Origin: an uncultured Roseburia sp.
GTDB lineage: Bacteria > Bacillota > Clostridia > Lachnospirales > Lachnospiraceae
Direction of reading: 5' to 3'
Length of the DNA: 64,000 bases
NCBI GenBank assembly: GCA_934317215.1
Contig: CAKREH010000008.1
Coordinates: 50,746-114,745 of the forward strand
Part shown: one piece after another, positions 14,288-23,278 of the stretch
How the letters are laid out: each line of letters starts with the position of its first letter
Numbering within the stretch: position 1 is the first letter of the stretch
The notes under the pieces: generated by a model
Told to the model about the DNA's origin: nothing
Seen by the model: the letters and a program-made list of their open reading frames with translations, nothing else
The model's database searches: none
Position numbers and translations under genes: made by a program

Positions 14288-16228
14288 TCAGACAATCCTT
14301 TTAAATTTCTTTTCTATTTCATATTTTGTCATGGAAATGATCGTTGGGCGTCCGTGCGGGCAGTTATATGGATTTTCAAGCTCTAACAGTTCATCGATCA
14401 GCCGTTCTGCCTCCGGTCTGCTGATGTGCTGATTTCCCTTGATGGCAGCCTTGCAGGACATGGATGCAACCTTTTCCATAATGGCATTTGGAGAATCATT
14501 TCCATTTATATTTGCAAAATCATCTAACATTTCAAGGAACATCGCTTTTGTATCGATCCCGGTAAAATCAGCCGGAATGGCAGTCACTGCATATTCTTTT
14601 CCGCCGAACGGTTCGATCTCATAGCCGAACGCATTGATCTGCTCCCTGTATTTTTCAAGCATCTCGATCTCTTCAAGACTTAGCGTTAAGATGATCGGCG
14701 GGCTTAGCGTCTGTGATGAAAATGTTTTTTCACGCACTTTTTTCATTGTTTTCTCATAAAGTACTTTTTCATGTGCCGCATGCTGGTCGATGATGAACAG
14801 TTTGTCCTCGTACTCTACCATCCAATAGGTATCGAACAGCTGTCCGATGATCTTGTGTTTCTTTTTAGCATCTTTTGTCAGGAAACCTTTGGAGACTGCG
14901 ATAAGTTCCTGCTGCTCGTAAGTGACTTTTGGCTCCGGCGGTACTGACGCAGTCTCTTCTGGCAGGCTTGCTGTTGTTTTGCCCGCCGGTATTGGCTGCG
15001 GTACAGATTTGGAAACGGTGTATGTATTGGTTTCCGATACCCGGTCTGTGGACTGTTCTGTGGTAATCGTTTCTTTCTTTGGAAGAAGCGAGTTAAAGAT
15101 AGAAAGATTTTCCGGCGGTGCTGCTTCCTTCTGTGGCACCGTCTCAACACCCCGGCGCTCAAATGGCTCCGGCAGCGGAACTTTAATGTTTTCCCGTTTC
15201 TGTACCTTTTCCTCCTGCACAGGCACTTCCGGTATAAAATCTTTGTGTGTCAGCGCACCCCGGATAATCTCAAACAGTGTCTTATAGATTGCCTCATTAT
15301 TTGAAAAACGAAGTTCCATTTTCGTCGGATGTACGTTGACATCCAAAAGATCAGTGTCCATGGAAAAGTATAGAACGCAGAACGGATACTGGTGCTGCAT
15401 CAGAAAGCCTTTGTACGCTTCTTCAATCGATTTTGAGAGCAGCGCGCTCTTGATATAGCGTCCATTGATAAAATAATTTTCAAAATTACGGTTTCCGCGG
15501 GAAATTAACGGTTTTCCGATAAAACCCCTGACATGAAAATATTCATTTTTATGATCGATCTCTAAAAGACCGGCGGTGATATCCCTGCCGTAGATATGAT
15601 AGATCATATCTTTTTCCCTGGAATTGCCGGAGGTATGCATTTTCGTCTGACCGTTATTGATAAATTTAAAGGAAACCCCCGGATGTGACAGGGCAAGACG
15701 CTCCATCAGATCATTGATGTAATTGCCCTCTGTCTGCGCAGTCTTTAAAAATTTGCGCCTCGCCGGTGTATTGTAAAAAAGATTGCGGACGATAAAAGTG
15801 GTTCCCTCCGGTGCACCGATCTCCTCATTTTCCTTTTCTCTCGAACCCTCAATGACATAGCGGGTACCGGTCAGTTCCCCGTATGTTTTTGTGATCAGCT
15901 CGACCTGTGAAACTGCAGAGATACTTGAGAGCGCCTCACCGCGGAATCCTAAGGAGGTAATGCTCATCAGATCTTCCACGCTTTTGATCTTACTGGTCGA
16001 ATGGCGCAAAAACGCAAGCGGAACCTGTGCCCGCTCAATACCGCAGCCATTGTCCGTGATACGGATAAATGAGATACCGCCCTCTTTGATCTCGACTGTG
16101 ACGGCAGTTGCTTTGGCATCGATGGCATTTTCCACCAGTTCTTTTACCACGGAAGAAGGGCGTTCCACAACTTCCCCGGCTGCGATCTTGTCAATTGTCT
16201 CCTGACTGAGCAGTGTAATCTCAGGCAT
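14288..16228 (-). CDS. mutL: DNA mismatch repair protein MutL
   Basis: A 646-residue GHKL ATPase and nicking endonuclease of mismatch repair. N-terminal motifs: VVKELVENAIDAKAT (motif I), RITDNGCGI (II) and SLGFRGEALSSI (III). A low-complexity linker (about residues 345-450) joins the C-terminal domain, which carries DQHAAHEKVLYE, the DQHA(X)2E(X)4E metal site found in MutL proteins of bacteria without MutH. The C-terminal CPHGRPT supports an intact endonuclease. mutS lies upstream with thyX between them, so both repair genes are probably on one transcript. Confidence 0.97.
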   Translation of the reverse strand: MPEITLLSQETIDKIAAGEVVERPSSVVKELVENAIDAKATAVTVEIKEGGISFIRITDNGCGIERAQVPLAFLRHSTSKIKSVEDLMSITSLGFRGEALSSISAVSQVELITKTYGELTGTRYVIEGSREKENEEIGAPEGTTFIVRNLFYNTPARRKFLKTAQTEGNYINDLMERLALSHPGVSFKFINNGQTKMHTSGNSREKDMIYHIYGRDITAGLLEIDHKNEYFHVRGFIGKPLISRGNRNFENYFINGRYIKSALLSKSIEEAYKGFLMQHQYPFCVLYFSMDTDLLDVNVHPTKMELRFSNNEAIYKTLFEIIRGALTHKDFIPEVPVQEEKVQKRENIKVPLPEPFERRGVETVPQKEAAPPENLSIFNSLLPKKETITTEQSTDRVSETNTYTVSKSVPQPIPAGKTTASLPEETASVPPEPKVTYEQQELIAVSKGFLTKDAKKKHKIIGQLFDTYWMVEYEDKLFIIDQHAAHEKVLYEKTMKKVREKTFSSQTLSPPIILTLSLEEIEMLEKYREQINAFGYEIEPFGGKEYAVTAIPADFTGIDTKAMFLEMLDDFANINGNDSPNAIMEKVASMSCKAAIKGNQHISRPEAERLIDELLELENPYNCPHGRPTIISMTKYEIEKKFKRIV

Positions 16229-16282
16229 ACAGATTCACCTCTTTTTCTAACATGTGCGCTGCTTTTATCATCTTTTTGTATG

Positions 16283-16981
16283 TTATGGTCTTGGCATCTT
16301 AGGAATGCCAGACACCGGTTTCCCGCAAGGTCTTGTCTCGGAACAGTATCCGAAGTAATCACATTTTGGCATAAACAGATTGTCTGCGATCCAGTGCCAT
16401 TCTTCGGAATATTCTGAAAGTGCTTTTCGGATGTCACCAAATAACTGACGGTATTCCCAGTATGCACGGTTACACATTCTCTGATGGCTCATCTCCGTTA
16501 AACTGCGCAGATTCCTTTTGTCAACAATCGATGCAGTCATGCCAAGCGGGAGTCCGTTTGCAACATCTTCCTTTGGAATCCCGTAATCTTCCTGTAAAGC
16601 GCGGCATTCTTCATTGATATGTGCCATCAGTGCCTGATATTTTTCCAACGCTTCCTTGTTATTCTGGACCGACGGCGGGATGATGTAATCAAATCCGCGT
16701 CCGGCATAATTGATATAGCGCGTACTTGACTGTAAACGTGTCGGTGAGCCGCCGATATGTGTATACCACTCTCGCTCTACTCTCGCGGAATAGCCGGCAA
16801 TGATCAGCTCTACATTGACATATTCCATGACTCTTCCGTGTCCGGAAATGATACAGTCCATGCCCCGTTTATAATTTTTCTCCGGATCTTCCACATTTCC
16901 TCCCCAGCAGACACCGGCGCGCTGTCCCATCAGCGTGATCGGGTTTTTGGTGGTTTCCGGTAAAATTGTAATTGTGCCCAT
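16283..16981 (-). CDS. thyX: ThyX-like flavin-dependent thymidylate synthase, RHR motif missing
   Basis: A 232-residue protein resembling ThyX, which makes dTMP from dUMP using FAD, NADPH and methylene-tetrahydrofolate. Supporting stretches are SGHGRVMEYVNVEL (about residues 46-59), SARVEREWYTHIGGSP, LQSSTRYINY and the late RSLTEMSHQRMCNRAYWEYRQ. The usual signature RHRxxSxNExSxRY is altered: the end (Q-S-S-T-R-Y) is kept, but the RHR triplet is replaced by residues of HIGG. The C-terminus adds a Cys-rich tail (KCDYFGYC, then PCGKP). ATG 16981 follows TGGAG. It lies between mutS and mutL. I am fairly confident of the family and less so of the activity. Confidence 0.75.
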   Translation of the reverse strand: MGTITILPETTKNPITLMGQRAGVCWGGNVEDPEKNYKRGMDCIISGHGRVMEYVNVELIIAGYSARVEREWYTHIGGSPTRLQSSTRYINYAGRGFDYIIPPSVQNNKEALEKYQALMAHINEECRALQEDYGIPKEDVANGLPLGMTASIVDKRNLRSLTEMSHQRMCNRAYWEYRQLFGDIRKALSEYSEEWHWIADNLFMPKCDYFGYCSETRPCGKPVSGIPKMPRP

Positions 16982-16999
16982 AAATTTTATTCTCCATTT

Positions 17000-19645
17000 C
17001 TACCAGCGGTTTTTTATTTTATTCTGTAATTCATAAAGTTTGTTTAGTGCCTCGATCGGTGTCAGATTTCCGACATCAATCGTTTTTAACTCTTCTAAAA
17101 TATCATCATCCTTTACGGTATCAAATAAAGACATCTGTGTCAAATCAACTTCATCTAAACGTTCTTTTTTCTTTTTCGTTCCTGCCGTTGCAGGCGTGAT
17201 ATTTTTGGTGACAGACGTGATATCATTTGCGCTCAGCTCTTCCACGATTTCTTTGGCGCGTTCAATCACGGAATCCGGAACACCTGCAAGTTTTGCAACC
17301 TGGATACCGTAGCTCTTATCCGCACCGCCCTGCACGATCTTGCGCAGAAATACAATGTCATCACCTTTTTCTTTGACCGCGATACAGTAATTGTGGACGT
17401 TGTTTAACTTTCCTTCCAGCTCAGTCAGCTCGTGATAATGTGTCGCAAACAGTGTCTTTGCCCCGAGCAGACGCGGGTTGCTGATATGTTCAACTACCGC
17501 CCATGCGATACTTAAACCGTCAAAGGTACTTGTTCCGCGTCCGATCTCATCGAGTACTAAAAGCGAATTGGATGTGGCATTGCGCAGGATATTTGCAACT
17601 TCATTCATCTCCACCATAAAGGTACTCTGACCACTTGCAAGATCATCCGACGCCCCGACACGGGTAAATATACGATCCACGATGCCGATCTTTGCCGATG
17701 CTGCCGGGACAAAACTTCCGATCTGTGCCATCAGAACGATCAGTGCCGCCTGTCTCATATAAGTGGATTTACCTGCCATGTTTGGCCCGGTTATGATCGC
17801 AATACGGTTATTTCCGTTGTCTAAATATGTATCATTATCGATGAACATATCGTTTGTGATCATTTTTTCGACGACCGGATGTCTGCCGCCCTTGATATCG
17901 ATCACACCGCTGTTGGTCATTTTCGGCTTGCAGTAGTTATTCTGGTCTGCAACGACTGCAAGGGATACAAAAACGTCTAAGTTTGCGATTGCTTTCGCTG
18001 TCCGCTGGATACGGACAACCTCTTCTGCAATTTTATTCCGTACTTCACAGAACAGATCATACTCTAAGCTGACGAGCTTGTCCTCCGCGCCTAAGATCAT
18101 ATCTTCTAATTCTTTTAATTCCGGTGTGATGTAACGCTCCGCATTGGCAAGTGTCTGTTTTCTGGTAAAATAATCCGGCACCAGATCCTTGTAGGAATTG
18201 GTCACTTCCAGATAATAACCGAACACTTTGTTGTATTTGATCTTTAAATTTTTAATGCCGGTTTTTTCCCGTTCTTTTGCCTCTAACTCTGCAAGCCAGG
18301 TCTTTCCTTCCGTTTTTGCATTGCGGTATTTATCGACATCCTCATTATAACCTTCCTTGATCAGTCCGCCCTCGCGCACAGAGATCGGCGGTTCTTCCAT
18401 GATCGAACGATCTACCAGGGAGCAGAGTTCTTCCATGGCATCAATGTCGTTCTGGATATTTTTTAGCAGTGCACCGTCAAACTCATCGAGCAGGGATTTG
18501 ATCGGAGGCAGCATGCTGATAGAATTCTTAAATGCGATCAGATCACGCGGATTGGCTGTCCGGTAAGTCACACGGGTGATCAGACGCTCAAGGTCATAAA
18601 TCGGATTTAAATACTCGCGCAATTCCTCCCTTGTGATCACATGATCGTTTAACTCACCAATGGCTTCCTGACGCAGTTCAATCTCGGTTTTATCGACCAA
18701 TGGCTGTTCCACATAAGCACGAAGTGTCCTTGCTCCCATCGCTGTTTTGGTTTTATCTAACACCCATAGCAGGGAACCGCGTTTTTGTTTTTCACGCAGT
18801 GTCTCCACCAGCTCTAAATTACGTCTGGTCGAACTGTCTATGATCATATATTTTCCGGTTGAGTATGGATGAATCGCAGAAAGATTGCCAAGGTCATTTT
18901 TCTGTGTCTCATACAGATAGCGGAGCAATGCCCCCGCCGCGATCGTGCCGCACGCATAATCAGATAATCCAAGTCCCTCCAGACTCTGTACCTTAAAATG
19001 TTCTTTTAACGTATTTTCTGCCGTCTCGTCACTGAAATACCATGCCTCTAAAGAGTACACTGCAATACCAAGGCGGTTTTTCATATCAGAGAGATCGACA
19101 CCGCTCATATAAAAGCTCTCATTGCAGATGATCTCGGATGGTGCAAATTTGTTGATCTCGTCAATCAGTTTCCGCTCCGTATCGACCTCTGTAACAAAAT
19201 AGTCTCCGGTCGAGATGTCCGCTAATGAAATACCGTATTTATCTGCAAGATATACGATACACATAATGTAATTATTTTTGGATTCGTCGAGAGCCTGCAT
19301 GTCTGTGTTCGTTCCCGGTGTGACGATGCGGATCACCTCACGCTTTACAAGACCTTTTGCAAGTTTTGGATCCTCCACCTGCTCACAGATCGCAACTTTA
19401 TGACCGTTTGCGACCAGTTTATTTAAGTATCCTTCCACTGCATGATAAGGAACACCACACATCGGCGCGCGTTCCTCTGCACCACAGCTTTTGCCGGTCA
19501 GCGTCAGTTCAAGTTCTTTTGAGACAACGATCGCATCATCAAAAAACATCTCGTAAAAATCACCGAGTCTGTAAAACAAAATGCAATCTTTATATTCTTC
19601 TTTTGTTTTTAAATATTGCTGCATCATAGGTGTATATTCTGCCAC
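17000..19645 (-). CDS. mutS: DNA mismatch repair protein MutS
   Basis: An 881-residue mismatch-recognition ATPase. The mismatch-reading loop GDFYEMFFDDA (Phe-x-Glu) is near the N-terminus, and the ATPase core has ITGPNMAGKSTYMRQ (Walker A), SLLVLDEIGRGTSTFDGLS (Walker B) and LFATHYHELTEL. The C-terminal part ends with a beta-clamp-like stretch QMSLFD. I prefer the GTG at 19645, 6-7 bases after AGAGGTT, giving the usual MAEYTPMMQQY start; an ATG ten codons upstream (19675) has a poor ribosome binding site. It is the first gene of the mutS-thyX-mutL-miaA run, with 18 bases to thyX. Confidence 0.95.
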   Translation of the reverse strand: MAEYTPMMQQYLKTKEEYKDCILFYRLGDFYEMFFDDAIVVSKELELTLTGKSCGAEERAPMCGVPYHAVEGYLNKLVANGHKVAICEQVEDPKLAKGLVKREVIRIVTPGTNTDMQALDESKNNYIMCIVYLADKYGISLADISTGDYFVTEVDTERKLIDEINKFAPSEIICNESFYMSGVDLSDMKNRLGIAVYSLEAWYFSDETAENTLKEHFKVQSLEGLGLSDYACGTIAAGALLRYLYETQKNDLGNLSAIHPYSTGKYMIIDSSTRRNLELVETLREKQKRGSLLWVLDKTKTAMGARTLRAYVEQPLVDKTEIELRQEAIGELNDHVITREELREYLNPIYDLERLITRVTYRTANPRDLIAFKNSISMLPPIKSLLDEFDGALLKNIQNDIDAMEELCSLVDRSIMEEPPISVREGGLIKEGYNEDVDKYRNAKTEGKTWLAELEAKEREKTGIKNLKIKYNKVFGYYLEVTNSYKDLVPDYFTRKQTLANAERYITPELKELEDMILGAEDKLVSLEYDLFCEVRNKIAEEVVRIQRTAKAIANLDVFVSLAVVADQNNYCKPKMTNSGVIDIKGGRHPVVEKMITNDMFIDNDTYLDNGNNRIAIITGPNMAGKSTYMRQAALIVLMAQIGSFVPAASAKIGIVDRIFTRVGASDDLASGQSTFMVEMNEVANILRNATSNSLLVLDEIGRGTSTFDGLSIAWAVVEHISNPRLLGAKTLFATHYHELTELEGKLNNVHNYCIAVKEKGDDIVFLRKIVQGGADKSYGIQVAKLAGVPDSVIERAKEIVEELSANDITSVTKNITPATAGTKKKKERLDEVDLTQMSLFDTVKDDDILEELKTIDVGNLTPIEALNKLYELQNKIKNRW

Positions 19646-19728
19646 GTCTTTAACCTCTGTTCTTTTTCTGTTCATTACAATAGTGTCCGTCAGACGGCTT
19701 ATCTATTATTTTTCATAATTGTAATCTA

Positions 19729-21360
19729 TCATTTACTCTCTATGGCATATCTCCCGATCGCCTCGGCAACCTTTAAGCCGTCCATTGCCGCGGACATGAT
19801 ACCGCCTGCATATCCGGCGCCTTCCCCGCATGGATAAATACCGCGGATATTCGACTGGAATGATTCATCACGCACGATACGCACCGGGGAAGATGTACGG
19901 CTTTCGACACCGGAAAGGATCGCATCCTCACGGTCAAATTTGGGAATCGCACGCGAAAAATGATGCATTCCTTCTATGAATGATTCCTCTAATTCTTCCG
20001 GCAGAAGTCCTCTCAAATTACAAAGTACGGAATCACCCTTTGTTGTACTCTCAAATGCACCGTAGGAAACGGAAGGACGATTTTTACAGTAATCACCAAA
20101 CAATTGCTGTGGGATCTTTCCATTTCCAAGTTTCCAAGCCCGCTCCTCCAAACGTTCCTGAAAACGGACGCCGGACAGTACAGCTTCTCGCCCATTCACA
20201 TCTTCTAAAACACCGTGACGGATCGCATCCGCCTTAAAATCTTCCGGTGTGACGGAGACGATGATCGCACTGTTTGCGTTGCTGCCCCCACGGTCAGAAT
20301 AACTCATGCCGTTGACTGCAAGACGGTGTTCCTCGGAGGAAGCGTTTACGACATAACCGCCCGGACACATGCAAAAGGAGTATACGCCTCTGCCGGAGGA
20401 AAGATTTGCCGTCACTTTATAAGGTGCCGCAGGAAGTTTGTCTGCATATAAATCTCCGTACTGTGTCAGATTGACCTCGTTCTGCGGATGCTCCACACGG
20501 AATCCGACCGCAAAGGATTTTGCCTGCATATTTAAGCCCTTTTCCTGTAACAGCGCAAACGTATCCCTTGCACTGTGACCGATGGCAAGGATCAGGCAGT
20601 CTGTATCAATCTGTCTGTCGTGGTTTAATTCGACAGACTTTAAGTTTCCGTTTTTGCCGGTAGAAAATCCGGTAACACAGGTCTCAAATAAAAACTCTGC
20701 ACCATTTTCTGTCATAAATTCCCGCATCCGTTTTATCACATCTGCAAGAATATCTGTGCCGATATGTGGTTTGTTTTCATATAAAATATGTTCCGGCGCC
20801 CCAAATTTTACGAATGTTTCAAGAACAAAACGGTTCCTTCCAATGGGATCTTTGACCAACGTATTTAATTTCCCATCGGAAAAGGTTCCTGCACCGCCCT
20901 CTCCGAACTGGACGTTCGAGGCGGTGTCTAAGACACCGGTCTCCCAGAACTTCTGCACATCCGCAGTCCGTTCTTCGACCTTTTTACCACGCTCTGCCAC
21001 GATCGGATGAAAGCCTTCTGACATTAATGCATAGGCACAGAACAGACCGGCAGGACCTGCCCCTGCGATCACAGGTGTGATGGAAGGATTTTTGACTTCC
21101 GGAAGGACGTATTTATTTACTTTGGTTGACATAATATTATTATCGTTAACTTTTTTTAAAATTTTCTGCTCGTCTGTCGTCGCTACATCCACGGAGTACA
21201 CATAAAACAGTTCCGGCTTCTTTCTCGCGTCAATGGATTTTTTGACGATCTGGTATTGAAAAGGTGTGTCCGCCTTTAATTTCAACGTTTTTTTGATCTT
21301 TTGCTCTAACTGCACCGTATCATGTGTCACTGGCAGCTTGATCTGATTAATTCGAATCAT
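19729..21360 (-). CDS. FAD-dependent oxidoreductase (uncharacterised dehydrogenase family)
   Basis: A 543-residue flavoprotein. A short N-terminal domain (MIRINQIKLPVTHDTVQLE) precedes the FAD-binding Rossmann segment ITPVIAGAGPAGLFCAYAL (GxGxxG, about residues 94-112). Next come GGAGTFSDGKLNT, an internal CLILAIGHSARDT nucleotide-binding stretch and the C-terminal GIYPCGEGAGYAGGIMSAAMDGLK, typical of the large 'FAD-dependent dehydrogenase' family found near the flavoprotein upstream. The substrate is unknown. ATG 21360 follows GAGGAAACC; codons further upstream lie inside the preceding gene. It overlaps the end of that flavoprotein gene by 14 bases, so the two are coupled and probably share a job. 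Confidence 0.87.
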   Translation of the reverse strand: MIRINQIKLPVTHDTVQLEQKIKKTLKLKADTPFQYQIVKKSIDARKKPELFYVYSVDVATTDEQKILKKVNDNNIMSTKVNKYVLPEVKNPSITPVIAGAGPAGLFCAYALMSEGFHPIVAERGKKVEERTADVQKFWETGVLDTASNVQFGEGGAGTFSDGKLNTLVKDPIGRNRFVLETFVKFGAPEHILYENKPHIGTDILADVIKRMREFMTENGAEFLFETCVTGFSTGKNGNLKSVELNHDRQIDTDCLILAIGHSARDTFALLQEKGLNMQAKSFAVGFRVEHPQNEVNLTQYGDLYADKLPAAPYKVTANLSSGRGVYSFCMCPGGYVVNASSEEHRLAVNGMSYSDRGGSNANSAIIVSVTPEDFKADAIRHGVLEDVNGREAVLSGVRFQERLEERAWKLGNGKIPQQLFGDYCKNRPSVSYGAFESTTKGDSVLCNLRGLLPEELEESFIEGMHHFSRAIPKFDREDAILSGVESRTSSPVRIVRDESFQSNIRGIYPCGEGAGYAGGIMSAAMDGLKVAEAIGRYAIESK

Positions 21361-22630
21361 GGTTTCCTCGTTTCTTCCTGTGTGCTTTTTTCCCCGGATG
21401 CGCATATTCTGCTGCGTGGGTTCCTGCCACATATCCGCTGGACCAGGCCCATTGCAGATTATATCCACCACAGGTACCATCAATATCAACGACTTCTCCT
21501 GCAAAAAACAGTCCCGGAATTAATTTTGACATCATACTGGCTGCATCGATCTCGCGTGTGTCCACACCGCCCGCACAGACCTGTGCCTGTGCGATATCTT
21601 TGCTTCCTGTAATGTCGACACGCAGGTCTTTCAGCAGTTTTGTCAGACGTGTCAGTTGTTTTTCCGGTACTTTTTTTGACGGAATATGAAGATCAATCCC
21701 GGCTTCTTTTAAGAGTACCTCTGCAAGCTTTTTATTGCAGAGACCGATCATCGCCTGAGAGGCATCTTTTCCGTGTGCATTCATGCAAAAACGCAGTTTC
21801 AGCAGATCATTCACTTCCCCAAAAGAACGATCCGGCATAAAATCGATCTGTGCATATACCTGTTCTTTCTGTTTTAAAGCTCTGGTTGCATATCGGCTGA
21901 TCTGGAAAACCGGAATTCCCGATATTCCATAATCCGTCAGCTGTAATTCACCGCGTTCTCTGGTCGTTTCTGCTCCGTTTATGTACAGTCTTATTGAAAC
22001 TTCTGCACGGATCCCTGCAAGCATTTTAAAGAATGACTGCCTGCACTGCAACGGAACCAACGCCGGTACAATATCTATGATATGGTGTCCAAAGTTTTCA
22101 ATATATGGAAGCGCACTGCCGTCACTCCCACTCTTTGGCGAAGCGAAAAGACCGGTTGCAAAAATGATCGATTTTGCACGAAAATCTTCAATGCCTGTCC
22201 GGATCAGAAAGAAATCCCCCTGTCTTTTTATTACTCTGATCTCACAGGAGACGATTTCCTTTACACCAGTATATGCGGCTTCCATGCGAAGGACATCCAG
22301 AACAGAAGCAGCCTGCTCACTCGCCGGGTAATAATAGCTGTTTTTTATTTTTGGTTCGATACCGATCTCACGAAAAAAAGATACTGTTTTTTTCTGATTG
22401 AACTGCTTTAATACCGGCACAGCAAAAGCAGGGTTTTCGCCTCTGTAGCACGATAATCCCTGCACCTCGTTTGTATAATTACATTTTCCGTTTCCCGTGG
22501 CAAGTATTTTCTTACCGACACGGTCCATATGTTCTAAAATGATCGTATCTGCGCCTGCCCTGGCAGACACAATGGAAGCCATGAGCCCGGATGCCCCGCC
22601 GCCAATGACTGCTACTTCTGTTTCTGTCAT
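21347..22630 (-). CDS. HI0933/YhiN-type flavoprotein (BaiN-like)
   Basis: A 427-residue NAD(P)/FAD oxidoreductase. The N-terminus begins at once with the dinucleotide-binding motif VAVIGGGASGLMASIVSARAG (GxGxxG). GKKILATGNGKCNYTN is the hallmark of the HI0933 family, and the C-terminus has LFFAGEVVDIDGTCGGYNLQWAWSSG. Relatives include BaiN, implicated in bile-acid metabolism, but the family is broad and no bile-acid genes lie nearby, so I do not assign a substrate. It has its own promoter (22695-22723) and overlaps the downstream flavoprotein by 14 bases, forming a two-gene unit. Confidence 0.9.
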   Translation of the reverse strand: MTETEVAVIGGGASGLMASIVSARAGADTIILEHMDRVGKKILATGNGKCNYTNEVQGLSCYRGENPAFAVPVLKQFNQKKTVSFFREIGIEPKIKNSYYYPASEQAASVLDVLRMEAAYTGVKEIVSCEIRVIKRQGDFFLIRTGIEDFRAKSIIFATGLFASPKSGSDGSALPYIENFGHHIIDIVPALVPLQCRQSFFKMLAGIRAEVSIRLYINGAETTRERGELQLTDYGISGIPVFQISRYATRALKQKEQVYAQIDFMPDRSFGEVNDLLKLRFCMNAHGKDASQAMIGLCNKKLAEVLLKEAGIDLHIPSKKVPEKQLTRLTKLLKDLRVDITGSKDIAQAQVCAGGVDTREIDAASMMSKLIPGLFFAGEVVDIDGTCGGYNLQWAWSSGYVAGTHAAEYAHPGKKAHRKKRGNHDSN

Positions 22631-22694
22631 ATTTTAAAACCTTTTCAGATATTTTTCGTATTTTGTCTGTCCATATCCGGGCAGACCATAGTAT

Positions 22695-22723
22695 ATTTTA
22701 GCATACAAAAAAGAAACATTCAA
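22695..22723 (-). promoter_or_regulatory. SigA-type promoter for the two flavoprotein genes
   Basis: Minus strand: -35 TTGAAT (22718-22723), 17-base spacer, -10 TAAAAT (22695-22700), about 65 bases before the HI0933-type gene. The rest of the gap 22631-22781 holds nothing else I recognise. Confidence 0.55.
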
Positions 22724-22781
22724 TCCGTGAACCCTATAGTTATTGCCGGTAATTCATCAATATCACACTATCTGCAGCAAT

Positions 22782-23168
22782 TTAGCTGGAATAGCTCTCC
22801 AAAAAGGCGTACAATTCCTGATCATCCGAAAACCGGATCCCAGTTTCCAATTTTTTTACCATATCTTCATTCAGATCACGGATACGGATATTTGTCTCAA
22901 AAAATTCTGTGATCCCATCACTTTGGTATACGACCAATATCCCGTCCTTCTGTTTTATAATATACGCATACGGTTCATAAGCAGCAAGACTCTCTGTTGT
23001 TTTAAGTTCTTTTTCTGTATCAGTCTCTGCTGGCATTTCTTCGGTTGCCGCAGCAAGATCCTGTTTTTTTCTCCCCGTATCCTGTTGTGTAAACAGTAAA
23101 TAAACAACCATGACCAATAAAAGAAAGATCATTCCGGTAAAAAGGCAAATACTCGTCGTTTTTTTCAT
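22782..23168 (-). CDS. BofC C-terminal-domain protein
   Basis: A 128-residue single-pass protein. A basic start (MKKTTS) leads into one membrane helix (about residues 6-26), then an acidic, poorly conserved linker, then a compact domain YIIKQKDGILVVYQSDG...LNEDMVKKLETGIRFSDDQELYAFLESY. That last part resembles the C-terminal domain of BofC, a forespore protein that restrains intercompartmental sigma-K signalling in Bacillus. ATG 23168 has GGAG at 8 bases. It lies between a flippase gene and the flavoprotein unit. Its role in sporulation here is inferred only from the domain. Confidence 0.7.
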   Translation of the reverse strand: MKKTTSICLFTGMIFLLLVMVVYLLFTQQDTGRKKQDLAAATEEMPAETDTEKELKTTESLAAYEPYAYIIKQKDGILVVYQSDGITEFFETNIRIRDLNEDMVKKLETGIRFSDDQELYAFLESYSS

Positions 23169-23278
23169 CCCATCACTCCATATTCCGGTTTTACGATAAG
23201 TATTTGCCAAATTTTACTTTTTATTCACTTGTCAGAAATATTTTTATGGTCATAGAATGTCCGGACACATGTCGTCAG

